Below are positions 32,705 through 43,181 of a stretch of 64,000 nt of DNA, one piece after another (position 1 is the stretch's first letter; each line of letters starts with the position of its first letter). The notes beneath the pieces are model-generated. The model saw only the letters and a program-made list of their open reading frames with translations. It did not search any database and was not told where the DNA came from. The translations under genes were made by a program, and so were the position numbers. This DNA comes from Leptodontidium sp. MPI-SDFR-AT-0119 (Eukaryota > Ascomycota > Leotiomycetes > Helotiales > Leptodontidiaceae): contig JAHLEZ010000024.1 in NCBI GenBank assembly GCA_020726505.1, positions 186,001 through 250,000 on the forward strand, written 5' to 3'.

Positions 32705-35203
32705 ATGGAAGGAGACTACATCCGCCAGGCAATAGTCTCCCCGCACTGGCTCCCCAACTCCGACGCCTTCTGGTACCGCCTAGAATCCGCGCCCAGCAAA
32801 TTCGAGTTCATATTCGTAGATCCCTCAAAGCAGATCCGTCGGCCAGCCTTCAACCACGCCACATTAGCAAATCTGCTCTCCGCGCGCACGGAACAAAACG
32901 TAGATCCAGACAGCCTACCATTTTCCTTGGTTGAGGTAGCACCCGATAGTTCCTGGGTGCGTTTCCGATTCCAGCAGAAAGTATGGCAGTACGACTCCTC
33001 TGAAACCCTCTCAGAATGGGAGGGCGAGTTCAGTAAGGGAAATTTGGTGCGGCTTGCTAAAGAAGTCCCTTCAACGAACAGTCGGGAGGAGACATGCGTG
33101 ACGTTTGTGAATCATACCGAGGGCCCTCTGGCAATATTCTGGATTAATTGGGAGGGGAAGTCGGTGCCGTATGGGATGGTTGAGGTGGGCGGCTTGAAGG
33201 AGCAGTCGACGTTCGTGGATCATGTATGGAGGCTGGTTGATAGGGAGTCTGGGAAGGTCAAGGCGATTTACACGGCGGTGGAAGGAGACTCGATGGCTGT
33301 TGTTGATGATCTGATCGAGGATGGCGAGGTGAATTTGGAAGGGGAGGATGAGAAGAAGAAACTTGAGGTCAACGAGCCTGAGAGCGAGAATTCTGAGAGC
33401 AACGAAGAGAGTCAGCAGCAGGACAGCAAGGACTCTGAAGAACCTGCGAGCACATCTAAAATCGCAACTACTGAAGCGGGATTCAAACTCTCGATCCGCG
33501 ACTTCAACATCTGGCTCAGCAAGCCCTCTGGTAGCGAAATACAAATCTCAACCAACGGCACGGCATCCAACCCCTACGACGCGACACGGACCTACCCCTC
33601 CCCCACCGGTCACTTCGCCGTAATATGGCAATACACGCCCGCACAAGAGCGCTTCTTAAACCTCATAGAATCAACCCCAAGAGACCAACTGCAGCCAAAG
33701 CTAAAAAGCATCCAGTATCTCAAACCGGGGAACCGGGTGCGTGTTGACAGACCGCGTCTTTTTGACCTCGAGAGAGGATGTGAGATAGAGACAGATGATG
33801 AGCTGTTTAGGAATCCCTATAAGGTGAAGGATATTGGGTGGCGTAATAATGAGGAATATTGTTTTATCTTTAATGGGAGGGGACATAAGTATATTCGGAT
33901 CATAGGGGTAAATCTCAAGGGGGTGGTGAGGACTATTTTGGAGGAAAAGAGTGAGACGTTTATTGATTACTCGAGTAAGTGGAACATGCGATTTATGCGG
34001 GAAAGTAATGAGCTATTGTGGATGAGTGAGAGGGATGGATGGAATCATCTTTATCTGTTTGATATAGAGACGGGGAGATTGAAGAATAGGGTTACGGAGG
34101 GGGAGTGGGTGGTCCGCTCGGTGGCTTCGGTGGATGAGGAGAGGAGACGGATTTGGATAAGGGGGTTTGGGATGGTGAAGAGACAGGATCCTTATTATGC
34201 CCACTTGGCTTCCGTTAATTTTGATGGCTCTGGCTTTACGATTCTTACGGAGGGCGATGGAACGCATACGTGGAAGTGGTCTCCGAGCAGACGTTTCTTC
34301 ATCGATATGTGGTCCCGAGTAGACTACCCACCAGAGACCGTCTTGCGCGAAGCAGAAACAGGAAAGCTAATCATGGACCTCGAAAAATGCGAGCTGGATG
34401 CATTGCTTGACGCCGGGTGGGATGCACCAGAGAGGTTCGAAGCCCCAGGCCGGGATGGAGAGACCCTAATATACGGGATAATCATCCGGCCCTCTCAGTT
34501 CGATCCAAGCAAGAAGTATCCCATACTCGAGGATATTTATGCAGGTCCCCAGGACTTCCACACACCAAAAGCATTCTCCAGCTCAGTTCACCAGCGAAAG
34601 TGGGCTGGCCAAGGATACATCGTGGTGCTCCTCGACGGGATGGGCACAAACTGGCGCTCCAAAGCGTTCCACGACATATGCTACAAGAATCTGAAAGATG
34701 CCGGGTTGCCAGATCGCATAGCATGGATCAAAGCAGCGGCCAAAACTCGTCCCTGGATGGATATGTCTCGAGTAGGGATCCGCGGGACATCAGCAGGAGG
34801 CCAGAACGCAGTAGCAGCCCTCCTCTTCCACAGCAATTTCTACAAAGCCGGAATTGCAGACTCAGGATGCCATGATAACCGTATGGACAAAATATGGTGG
34901 AATGAGCAATGGATGGGGTATCCCGTCGACAAGTCATACGAGGAGTCTTCTAATGTCGTTCATGCCGGCAAGTTGAAGGGGGCGTTGATGCTTATAGTTG
35001 GCGAGCTTGACGATAATGTGGATCCGTCTTCGACGATGCAGTTGGTGCATGCGTTGAATGAGGCGGATAAGGATTATGAACTTCTTTTTATCACTAGGGG
35101 AGGACATGGTGCCGGGAGCTCTCCCTACGGCATGCGGAGGCAGGGCGACTTTTTCCGGCGCCATCTCCAGGGCGGCGAACTGGTGCAGCATAATACTAGC
35201 TGA
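32705..35203 (+). CDS. S9 family serine peptidase with a VHL-like beta segment (832 aa)
   Basis: This is an intronless gene. The C-terminal alpha/beta-hydrolase domain (about 600-832) has the nucleophile in GIRGTSAGGQNA (Ser696), the acid in VGELDDNVDP (Asp769) and the base in RGGHGAG (His801). This is the order and spacing of dipeptidyl-peptidase IV/prolyl-oligopeptidase enzymes. The middle (about 265-590) has beta-propeller-type repeats of the DPP IV N-terminal domain (PSPTGHFAVIWQYTP, ELLWMSERDGWNHLYLFD). Residues about 129-193 (CVTFVNHTEGPLAIFWINWE...) resemble the von Hippel-Lindau beta domain, which is unusual for a fungal peptidase. An acidic linker (EDEKKKLEVNEPESENSESN) separates the two. 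No signal peptide is seen, so it is probably cytosolic. It would cleave short peptides; specificity is unknown. Lack of introns and the domain layout raise the possibility of bacterial origin. Confidence 0.85.
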   Translation: MEGDYIRQAIVSPHWLPNSDAFWYRLESAPSKFEFIFVDPSKQIRRPAFNHATLANLLSARTEQNVDPDSLPFSLVEVAPDSSWVRFRFQQKVWQYDSSETLSEWEGEFSKGNLVRLAKEVPSTNSREETCVTFVNHTEGPLAIFWINWEGKSVPYGMVEVGGLKEQSTFVDHVWRLVDRESGKVKAIYTAVEGDSMAVVDDLIEDGEVNLEGEDEKKKLEVNEPESENSESNEESQQQDSKDSEEPASTSKIATTEAGFKLSIRDFNIWLSKPSGSEIQISTNGTASNPYDATRTYPSPTGHFAVIWQYTPAQERFLNLIESTPRDQLQPKLKSIQYLKPGNRVRVDRPRLFDLERGCEIETDDELFRNPYKVKDIGWRNNEEYCFIFNGRGHKYIRIIGVNLKGVVRTILEEKSETFIDYSSKWNMRFMRESNELLWMSERDGWNHLYLFDIETGRLKNRVTEGEWVVRSVASVDEERRRIWIRGFGMVKRQDPYYAHLASVNFDGSGFTILTEGDGTHTWKWSPSRRFFIDMWSRVDYPPETVLREAETGKLIMDLEKCELDALLDAGWDAPERFEAPGRDGETLIYGIIIRPSQFDPSKKYPILEDIYAGPQDFHTPKAFSSSVHQRKWAGQGYIVVLLDGMGTNWRSKAFHDICYKNLKDAGLPDRIAWIKAAAKTRPWMDMSRVGIRGTSAGGQNAVAALLFHSNFYKAGIADSGCHDNRMDKIWWNEQWMGYPVDKSYEESSNVVHAGKLKGALMLIVGELDDNVDPSSTMQLVHALNEADKDYELLFITRGGHGAGSSPYGMRRQGDFFRRHLQGGELVQHNTS

Positions 35204-35709
35204 CGCTGGTATTATTACTTCATAGCAACTCAGCCTGAGTGAAGATTGATGAAAGAGAGGTAGCATGAAGAATAGAAAGACGGAGGAGACGAACGTTTTC
35301 CGTTTGTCTCCAAGTAAGCACCTCAAATATCTCCACCAATACTTGGCCAGATTGAATGATTTTTCGATATTCTTAGTCTACCCAATCCCCTCCATAATTT
35401 CATGCAATCAGATCTTGAATTGTGTGGGTTGGAAACTGGTTGAAGTTTAGGTGCGAACTAATTAAAACGACTCGGCAAAATACCCCATGGGCAGGCGGTA
35501 AACAACCCTCTCCATCCCGTCCATACCTAGAAGGAACACTCTCATGTCAATCGCCCAACGTCAAAATTGTTCTCACCAATCTCTCGTAGCTTGGACCAAT
35601 TCCATCTAACTGTGATAAGCTCTACTCCGATGCACCTCAGTTCATGAGTCAAGTGCTTTGTCATTCCACACCTACACAATATTCTCTCTAGCAAACAAAA
35701 ACTACAATC

Positions 35710-35948
35710 ATGGCCCAGGTTCAAGTGGAAGGGGTAAATGGTACTGCTTCCAATGGAGAGAAAGCAGACGAAGGGGGATTTAGGCTCAAGTTCTGCACAG
35801 TTTGCGCGAGTAATAATAACAGGTACATCTGTCTAGTTCCATGTCTTGTGTGCATCTTTTCCCTAATGCAAAAGTACCAAGATCTATGGAAGCGCATCTT
35901 CGAATTGCTAGGCCTTGGGTCGGGGCTGGCCCGGAAACGGTATTATAG
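35710..35948 (+). pseudogene. SSU72: SSU72 phosphatase, truncated N-terminal copy
   Basis: Exon 1 (35710-35822) encodes a short leader and GFRLKFCTVCASNNNR. A GTACAT...AAG intron leads to exon 2 (35882 onward), SMEAHLRIA. Together they form the catalytic loop of the RNA polymerase II CTD phosphatase Ssu72 (Cys-x5-Arg-Ser, with Cys in VCASNNNRS) and the start of the next helix. After LRIA the family sequence ends; twelve unrelated residues and TAG (35946-35948) follow. A normal protein has about 200-270 residues, so this is a fragment of roughly one quarter. The splice pattern shows a DNA-level duplication, not a retrocopy. SSU72 is essential in yeast, so an intact gene is expected elsewhere. 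Confidence 0.8.
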
Positions 35949-37174
35949 GGAGATGAACTATCGCTTTCTCCGCTCATAATGCCTTCCGGTTGAAAATGGG
36001 CTTACTTCGTATGAGGGTAACTGGTGTAAGATGCAGGGGTGATGCGCCATAATGCCGCCCTCCGACTGTTACAGTACCACCAAAACCATCCCAACTCGAC
36101 GTCTGGTTGCGGGAAACTAAAGTTAGAGTTTCTTTTAGAGTTGCATCAATCAGCGAGTAAGATTGATTGATTGATGTGAAATGGTAAGCTCCGACTTAGC
36201 TACTAACCTCATGTCAGCACTAAAATCTTATGGTTTTAGTTTAGAGTGATGAAATGCATAGATTATTTCTTCGTGTCCAGTCTCCAAGATATGACTCGTC
36301 CTTTGCCCCGATTAACAGAGGGGAAAATTCCTCACTGCACAGTGTTCCGGCAATTGCCTAGTTAGGACTTTACTACTCACCAGCCCCGGGTGCTTATGTG
36401 AGATATGGACCAAAACTTTTCTTTCAGCCGCTTCCAATGTCCAGAATATCCAAACGCAATATATGTTCTCGGATCTTGATATTGCGGTTGCATGTTTTGC
36501 CAGGCTTCTGATGCGTGACTAAGAACGTATTCCGAACTTCCCTGTACTCCGTACAAAAGCATTCTCGCGGTACATTCATATGCCAATGTTTCTCTGATGT
36601 CTGTTCGGTGTTAGCTATGGAGATGTCTCGCGTGCTAACAGTGAGAGCTGATTCAAAGAGCATCATAATCATACTACCCTTATTCCTGGGTTGCCAAGTA
36701 TACCAAGGTTATACATTCAGCTGGATGATATTCCTATGGCAGCTAGTCCGCGATATTAGGCTCCAGCGGTGTCAGGATGGAAACCTTGCGTGTCGTTTTC
36801 TATGAGCGATATGTGGGCTAAAATATGAATATCTAACTTAGGAAAGTCCTTAGATATCTTCAAAGTCTCCATAATAGCTCACCCTCATACGAGGAAGATC
36901 CTTAGTATCCTGCGAGCTGATGCTCCACATTCCTAAAGAATCTATGCTGATGGTAACTCCAGGACCGATTGCAGGCTGAGATTGGACGATGGAAATGCGC
37001 TCTCATTTCAGGTGATTGGGCCAACCTGGAAGTGACTACGGAGCTGCGAGCATCAGGACTCCGTCAGCGATGATCTGAAAAGCATTTAAGAGAGGCGATA
37101 GCCCCGTCTAAATATTCATCTTCAGACACCATCAAACAGGAACCAGAATCAACAATCTCTCACAATCAACAAGC
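35949..37174. other. Intergenic, no recognised gene
   Basis: Beyond the SSU72 fragment the sequence shows no family I recognise on either strand. The stretch just before 37175 holds the promoter of the secreted-protein gene, with CTAAATATTC at about 37110 as a weak TATA-like site. Confidence 0.4.
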
Positions 37175-37837
37175 ATGGTTCGTCCATTCTCCCTCATCAC
37201 CGCAGCCCTGATTGGCACAGCAATCGGCGCTCCAGCCACCGAGAAGTCTATCAGAGAGATCGCAATTGAAGTTTTCGGTCCAATCGACACCTGGACTCCC
37301 ATCTACCTAAAAGACATTGACCCAACCGCTACAATCGACGACTTGCCTGTTAACTCCTCTGTGGTCTACTCCCGCGTTCCACCCACCGACCCAGCTCTCG
37401 TGGAGCTCGCACTCTCGCGCATCTCCTCCCATCCGACTCTTCGTCGCTCCAATTCGCTCTCCAAGCGCGCCCTCACTTGTTTCCAGACCGGCCTCTGGCT
37501 CCCGCAAAGTCAGCTCTGGTCCGCGGAAGTCGATTTTTGCTACAAGGCGCAGAACGATAACATCGGCAATGGCGGCTCGACATGGGAATACAAGGAATTT
37601 TGGAAAGACACGAGTGGGAACTATCAGCACTTTAAGCTGCCGGATGGAAATCCCACTAGCGTGTTCTACTTCATCAGGGTCAATTCGGGGTATTTGTTCA
37701 ATTGGAGTGTTTGCTATAATGCGTTCTTTGATGTAATCAGAGATTGCCGTGGGTCAAACCCGGATACAGCTGGTGGTGGGTTTTCAGGGTATTCGAATGG
37801 CCAGGTGGATGTTACCATCGATCCTAAAGATGCATAA
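37175..37837 (+). CDS. Secreted cysteine-containing protein with propeptide (220 aa)
   Basis: The N-terminus is a clear signal peptide (MVRPFSLITAALIGTAIGAP, cleavage near residue 18-20). A 75-residue propeptide-like region ends in SLSKR (Lys-Arg at 97-98), a Kex2 processing site. The mature part (about 122 aa) is Trp/Tyr/Asn-rich with four cysteines: TCFQTGLW, DFCYK, SVCYN and RDCRG. It ends in a Gly-rich GGGFSGYSNGQVDV. The layout (signal, Kex2 site, small Cys-bonded domain) is that of many fungal extracellular proteins and candidate effectors. I do not recognise a named family, and no toxic activity can be inferred. Single exon, no lesions. Confidence 0.75.
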   Translation: MVRPFSLITAALIGTAIGAPATEKSIREIAIEVFGPIDTWTPIYLKDIDPTATIDDLPVNSSVVYSRVPPTDPALVELALSRISSHPTLRRSNSLSKRALTCFQTGLWLPQSQLWSAEVDFCYKAQNDNIGNGGSTWEYKEFWKDTSGNYQHFKLPDGNPTSVFYFIRVNSGYLFNWSVCYNAFFDVIRDCRGSNPDTAGGGFSGYSNGQVDVTIDPKDA

Positions 37838-38641
37838 GGAGGCGGTTTGAAGGGGGGCTTAGCGCAGACAAATTGGCTCAATATCTGACGATATGTGAGA
37901 CTTTGAGTCAACTGTGGCCGTTCTAATCGAAGGATGCGAAGGGATGGAGGGAGTGTTTTGAACGAGAGTCCTGTGTGTTTATGTTCTTGAGAATCGTTGC
38001 GCACCGGTTCTACACTGTCTTTACCGTACCATGTTCCACTTCTCCAAATACAATACTTCTACCATTACACAAAACAAATTCACGAACACTGTCCCAAGTA
38101 TACACATCAAAACGTCGGCCCCGTATTGCTAGAAGGATCCAGTGCCAAAATAACAGCTTGCAGATAATAAGACCGCCCGGTGGCGAGTTCTTGAACAGGT
38201 AAATGAGAAGAGAATGTAAAGCTATCTTCTCAGAATGATGATGCGAACCTTCCACGGCACAGAGAGGCTGAAATAAAGTTCTATGGAGGTGGAGTGGGCT
38301 TATGCGAGATGCCTGATTCGGCAACTGCCAGGGCGTGGTGCAGCTTGACTTCGGTGAACATAGGTGAGCCATAGGCAGCGGGTGGACGGCGGGGTATTTC
38401 TTTGGTTGACTGTATGAGATCAAAGATTAGAAAGCAAAAAGGTAGTCAAAAATAGATATAAAGAGATTACCAACCTGTGTAGTAAAAGTTCCGCCCTTGG
38501 GAGCAGTATATTTTATCCTCCAGGAGAGAAGAATGTAGAGCTACCAGAAGGGATTTCCCAAGAATTGTCCTAGTCTCCTTCGAGCCCATACAGAGTTCAT
38601 TTCTAGCCTATGTTTCCTCTTCTTTCCTATTTCTTACGGAC
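37838..38641. other. Intergenic; one uncertain open frame
   Basis: A minus-strand frame (38423-38010, 137 codons) is open and ends GEVEHGTVKTV. I see no domain and no support for its being a gene. Otherwise there is nothing until the target copy of the retroposon at 38642. Confidence 0.35.
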
Positions 38642-38653
38642 CCTCGTGATACA

Positions 38654-40217
38654 CACACACACACAATGCTATTACGCCCAAGACAGGGTGCGAAACCCTC
38701 AGGCAGCTATCGAAGATCCGCTAAGCATACACTAGAATTGTCCAAACTCGGTGCTGAGCCCTACACAATCAAACCCGTAGCGATCCAATGTCTGTTCTCT
38801 ATAGCGTTCTCTATCCCTCATACTTAACTTCGCCTACCCTATCCCAATTCCGGAGCCCGTGACCAAGGTCTAAGACCACTCTCTTCCATCGCAATTGATG
38901 AAAAGTATAACATCGTATAATCGTCAGAAATAGCTAACCTACCCAAACGCGGGCAACCACGTGCGGCAGGTAGAGGGATTGTGCTGGATTGAAATAGGCT
39001 AGAATAGATAGCGTTAGTCGTACGAATGCAATGGTGACGGTCGTAACTTGGCGAGCTCCCGTCGATATACTGGACACCCCGAATCCGTTGCCTTGTGGGC
39101 GCTCTTTCCACCACACGCCGCGCACTTAAAGGTCGTCGAGGTGCATGTCGATGCCGCGTGCCCCGGGAGTGCACACTGTCCACAGACTGGAGCTGGCGCT
39201 CGGCAACGGTAATGTAGGTGGCCATAAAGGTGACAGCGATAGCATCGCGCAGGTTGACGGCCTATGACGAATGGGCGAGTGTATGCACACTCTCCGTTGG
39301 CCATAGTAACAGTCATCTTCGCAAGGAGTCTGTCAACCTCCTCCTTGGTATCCAGATATACCACCATCGAGCGATACTCCTTATCCACAGACACATTCCC
39401 GAGCCACCGCATCTTATGAACCTTGACCCCATTCAACCGGCCGAAGAGAACACAGCCAACCTCGTCCGTGGCCACCTCGTGATATACCCTATCGACCCTC
39501 ATGGGATACCACTGCTCTCCGTACAGCGTTCCCCTATCAAAGTGTGTTCTGAGCCAAGTGTCGTCCCTCCGTACCTTATCGACATCGTCGCCATGAAAGA
39601 GAAGCCGATAACGACCGTTCCCCTTTGAATTGACTCCCAAACAGGTTATACCCTTCCCTTCGAGGGCCTCGTTCACCCGCCTGCGCACCGTCCCCGCGTT
39701 CCCTTCCTTGATCTCCGGGATAGCAACTCGACTCAGGTCGAGTCCAATACCTGGAATCTGTCCAGGAGCGATAGACGGCGGTGGAGATGAAGGAGGCGAT
39801 GGTGGTGAAGGGGCATTGGCAGTGGGAGTTGTGCCAATCCTAGGCAAAAGCTCGTTTCGTATAAGATCCTCTAAGGCCTCGATGCGCTTCTCTGCCTTCT
39901 CTGCCCGCTGTTCCGCGCTGGCAAGAGCAGTCTCCACGCGCGTAAGGAGGTCCCTAACTTGCATCCACTCATCGGAACTTGATATTGCTGATGCTGGCCT
40001 GGGTATCGTAGCTTTGGTTGAGTTCGTCCGCTTCGCTCGTGGTGGTGAGTTGGGTTCGAACGGTTGCGTACGCTTCAGAGGGCGCCCGCGGGCGCTCGTA
40101 GTCTCGACAGTAATCGACTCATCATCATTCGATTCGCTCAGCAATTCAAATGAATTGCCTTTTGGACCGTTCTTGCTGTTCTTGCTGTTCTTCGGCATTT
40201 TTTCTTCCCAGTCTTGT
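38654..40217 (-). mobile_element. ORF1-only non-LTR retroposon, copy 1 (1.56 kb), 12-bp TSD
   Basis: Direct repeats CCTCGTGATACA at 38642-38653 and 40218-40229 flank a unit made of about 19 bp of leader, a gag-like ORF1 and a 3' UTR of about 340 bp. It ends in GGGCGTAAT and a (TG)n tract, which reads (CA)n on the plus strand near 38654-38666. There is no endonuclease or reverse transcriptase. The 3' UTR contains GGATCTTCGATAGCTGCCT and a small hairpin (GAGGG/CACCC). Copy 2 at 53926-55493 has the same boundaries and length. The TSD and tail show target-primed insertion with enzymes supplied in trans. Confidence 0.85.
39014..40198 (-). CDS. Retroposon ORF1, zinc-knuckle gag-like protein (394 aa)
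   Basis: The start ATG at 40198 (MPKNSKNSKNG) is chosen because copy 2 begins its homology at the same codon; the open frame upstream is flanking sequence. Features in order: a basic, Ser-rich N-terminus, a coiled coil (ALASAEQRAEKAEKRIEALE), a Pro/Ser linker, an RRM-like central region (GIDLSRVAIPEI..., CLGVNSKGNGRYRLLFHGDD) and two CCHC knuckles (CYRCHLYGHLHYRC, CGQCALPGHAASTC) plus a third Cys/His group. This is the usual layout of Tad1/Jockey-type ORF1 proteins that package LINE RNA. The frame is intact, unlike copy 2, so a functional RNA-binding protein may still be made. Confidence 0.85.
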   Translation of the reverse strand: MPKNSKNSKNGPKGNSFELLSESNDDESITVETTSARGRPLKRTQPFEPNSPPRAKRTNSTKATIPRPASAISSSDEWMQVRDLLTRVETALASAEQRAEKAEKRIEALEDLIRNELLPRIGTTPTANAPSPPSPPSSPPPSIAPGQIPGIGLDLSRVAIPEIKEGNAGTVRRRVNEALEGKGITCLGVNSKGNGRYRLLFHGDDVDKVRRDDTWLRTHFDRGTLYGEQWYPMRVDRVYHEVATDEVGCVLFGRLNGVKVHKMRWLGNVSVDKEYRSMVVYLDTKEEVDRLLAKMTVTMANGECAYTRPFVIGRQPARCYRCHLYGHLHYRCRAPAPVCGQCALPGHAASTCTSTTFKCAACGGKSAHKATDSGCPVYRRELAKLRPSPLHSYD

Positions 40218-40497
40218 CCTCGTGATACAGTGGAAGGCGAAATGGTGTCGCGGGCCTCGGTTATTAGAGCGGGGCGTGGCCGATGCTGCCAAGTACGGCC
40301 GTACCCCCTCAAGTCGCCAGCTTAACGAAATCGATGCAGCCTCAGGCAAACAACTGATGAGGTTGGGAGAGGCTCGGAGAGGTTGTTCAGGCCTCGGCCC
40401 ATTTCGCGTCAGTCGCCATTCCCAACCTTGCGCGCAATCACCATCCATCGATGCTAGACAACTCGCCCAAGTCCCACACCCATCTTTTCTGATTCCG

Positions 40498-42157
40498 ATG
40501 CTTCTAGTCATTGAGCGCCTTTTTTCCATTCCGTGGATACATTGTCTTTTCCACATTGGTCGTCTCTGGAGGTCGCATCTCGCCCACGTTTTCAGACGCG
40601 GCCCTCCCTCTCCATCCAATCTCAGGCCTCTCACAGACCAGCAGCGCAAACTTAAGGGCGATGAATTTATCGGCTCAATCGACACAGATGCCATTCGTAC
40701 TCTAGCTTCCAAGTACAACGGTGGCTTGCCATGCAGCATCAGATGCCGGCGCAAAGGCAGCTTTAATGTCTGTTTCGTCCTTGACTTCTCCGATGGCACC
40801 ACCCGGCTTGTCAGGCTTCCCATCGAACCAGCGGTCCATGATGTATGGGATAAGGTACGCAGTGAGGTCTATACCATGCAGTAAGCGTTATCTACATGAT
40901 CACTGCCAGCCAGTTTGAGACTGATATGGTGTGCATAGATATCTGCTGGACCATACAGACATTCCTATCCCTCGGGTATACGCATACGGCCGGAGTCGAC
41001 TCCGACGAGATACCTCGGCGCATCAAGTATTCATGGTCTTGGATTACATTGATGGGCGGCCTTTGACGAAAAAAATGCTTCGGGATAGTTCAGAAGACTG
41101 CCGGCGTCGATTTTTCGGGGAAGTTGTCGATATGTTTGCCCAACTACGACGGCTTGAATTCCCTCGAGGAGGCTCGTTAATGCCAAGCGCGATAGTTGGA
41201 ATCCGGGCCCGATTATGGACGTTCATGTTTCCCCGGGAAGAATCCTTCACGCCTCAATCAACTGTGGGTCTCGAATTCGGACCGAAAATCGTCGGTGCCT
41301 TCTCAATGCGCAAGAACGAACTCCAGGTCGATGGTTATACAGCTGCACGCTCCACAGCTACCACTGCAAACGAATTCTTCAGGGAGCAATATCACTTGCT
41401 TCGATACATGTGGCAAATGCCTTCCCAAGAACTTGGTCGGGAGGAGGCTGAGTGCGAGGAGTTTGCACTTCATGCCCTAAGCTTAGAGGAAGCTCAAAAG
41501 ACTCTCGGGTTAAAGGCTGATTCGTCAGGAGACTCGTTCTGCCTATCCCACCCTGATCCCCGCGTCAATAATATCATCGTGGATGACGAGCTTCATATCC
41601 GCGGCATTATTGACTGGGAGTTCTCGGTTACGGTTCCACAGCATGCCTTTCTACCCCCGTCATGGGTTACTGGCCATGATACTGGACCGATCGCTCCCAA
41701 GCTCTCATCCGAATTCATGAACGTCCTGTCGTCGAGGAAACAATTATCATCTAGTCACTCTCAGCTTGCACGAGACTGGGATTTTCGAGACGATTTCACG
41801 TTGCCGATGGCTTATATATTTCTAGATCCATCTGACCTCGTCTTGCTCTTCTACAGATGCATCTACCCTAGACTCTACAACGAATCTCGCGACAAAGTAG
41901 TCCCTAGTTTCTTCCAACGTCCTGAGAACAAGGAGCTGCAAGTAGGATTGGTACGGCGGCTGCGTGCTTCTGAGCAGTACACTCAGTATCTCAAGGACAA
42001 CAATCTCTTTGACGACAAAGAAGATCTGGAATGGCAACAAATTCATGGGTGGACTACAGAGACACAAAAGAAGTTGCAGGAATTACGTGAGTGGACTGAT
42101 AAGACCCAAGACGAGTTAACACGCTTGGATGGGGACCGACCCGTGCAACCAGTATGA
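40498..42157 (+). CDS. APH-like phosphotransferase (aminoglycoside phosphotransferase fold, 533 aa)
   Basis: Exon 1 (40498-40880) and exon 2 (40939-42157) join at GTAAGC...TAG. The N-lobe shows SIRCRRKGSFNVCFVLDFSD and RLVRLPIEP. The hinge has IPRVYAYGRS and HQVFMVLDYIDGRPLT. The Brenner-type catalytic motif is LSHPDPRVNNIIVDDE, with the metal-binding Asp in GIIDWEFS. These define the APH/choline-kinase-like fold abundant in fungi. Substrates of fungal members are mostly unknown, and drug resistance should not be assumed. The C-terminal tail (RLRASEQYTQYLKD, EWQQIHGWTTETQKKLQEL) is helical and may be a coiled coil. The start is the first in-frame ATG of exon 1 and could lie further upstream. 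The ORF1 retroposon ends 270 bp upstream. Confidence 0.85.
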
Positions 42158-42842
42158 AAAACGCAAGTGTGAGGCGTGTCTACGCGATGAGCCTCCGTTC
42201 CTTGTACTAGGTAGAACAAAGATATCCTTGGCCCTCTTGACGTCCCAGTCACATTGCGAAAGCATTGGTGATATTGGCTGTTAGGTGTGTTTAGGCTGTA
42301 GATAATAACCTGAGGGATCAGGTTGTCCGCAGACGTGGTGTCATACACATACTTTACAAGGTACAGGTAGGGTTTGGATGTGAAGCTGTAAGATGCATGT
42401 TGACCGCAATTGGGTGGTTCAATTGGGCCACCTCGTGGCCTTATAGCCGTGCAGCAGTGGCTTGACTAACTTGCTTGGCTGGTCATTCTTACGCTCGCAA
42501 CTAGCGTACTCGAATTTGCCACGAATTCATGCATATGTAGTCAAGGATGCCGATGCCGTGTGATGGCCTTCGTACTTCCGTACCTGTATGGCCACGGCCG
42601 CCTTACATACAGCGCTATGCGGCGTAACTCAAGTTGGTTCGCCCTTTGCAGAATGGTGCGCAGGCCTTGCGCGCAAAGGTGATTCCTGGCCACGTCGGTT
42701 GCTATATAGGGCACGCCTCCCCCCATCAGTGACATGTCTGCCCTCCTAGGATATCATTTAGCACAAGACCTACTGTTCTACAAACGCAAACTATCTAGTC
42801 CTTACACAAGTAAGTTAGTCAGTTCCGCCACTTGTACAATAG
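42158..42842. other. Intergenic; promoter of the small coiled-coil gene
   Basis: A TATA-like GCTATATAGGGC lies at about 42700, some 140 bp before the ATG at 42843. Nothing else is supported. Confidence 0.4.
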
Positions 42843-43181
42843 ATGGATAACCCATTCTGGAAGATTCGATCCCGTCTTAGAACAATGGACGATGAAACTC
42901 GCGACAAGTTCAAACGAAAACTTGAAGAGATGATCAAGGATGCAACCGAGAAAGAAGAAATAGCTCGCGGCCTACAGAAACAAGCTGAGGAGAAGAGAGA
43001 CTTGGTGGAGCGATTGTCCGAAAGCGGCTCAAGCTCCCGATTACGAAGGAACAAGGGGAGGGCGGCCGATGTGGAAACCCAGGTCACAGAGTTAGAGCAG
43101 GACGCAGCCAGACTGTTGGAAATCGTCGGAGAGTTATGGAACAAGATACGTGAGATGCAGGAGGAGGAAGAGAGTTGGTAG
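42843..43181 (+). CDS. Small coiled-coil protein (112 aa)
   Basis: This is a single open frame starting MDNPFWKIRSRLRTMDDE. Residues about 15-60 (KFKRKLEEMIKDATEKEEIARG...) and 75-110 (DVETQVTELEQDAARLLEIVG, KIREMQEEEES) show heptad-like hydrophobic spacing and strong charge, predicting two helices or coiled coils separated by a Ser/Arg linker. It has no recognised domain. Composition, the upstream TATA-like site and a good ATG context support a real gene, but homology evidence is lacking. It might mediate dimerisation or binding to a partner. Confidence 0.5.
   Translation: MDNPFWKIRSRLRTMDDETRDKFKRKLEEMIKDATEKEEIARGLQKQAEEKRDLVERLSESGSSSRLRRNKGRAADVETQVTELEQDAARLLEIVGELWNKIREMQEEEESW

Noticed and set aside
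39014..40312. Longer ORF1 starting at 40312
   Set aside because: The retroposon's target duplication (40218-40229) shows that codons upstream of 40217 are flanking DNA.
40498..42157. Antibiotic-resistance gene interpretation of the APH-like protein
   Set aside because: Fungal genomes hold many APH-fold proteins of unknown substrate; nothing here indicates aminoglycoside activity.
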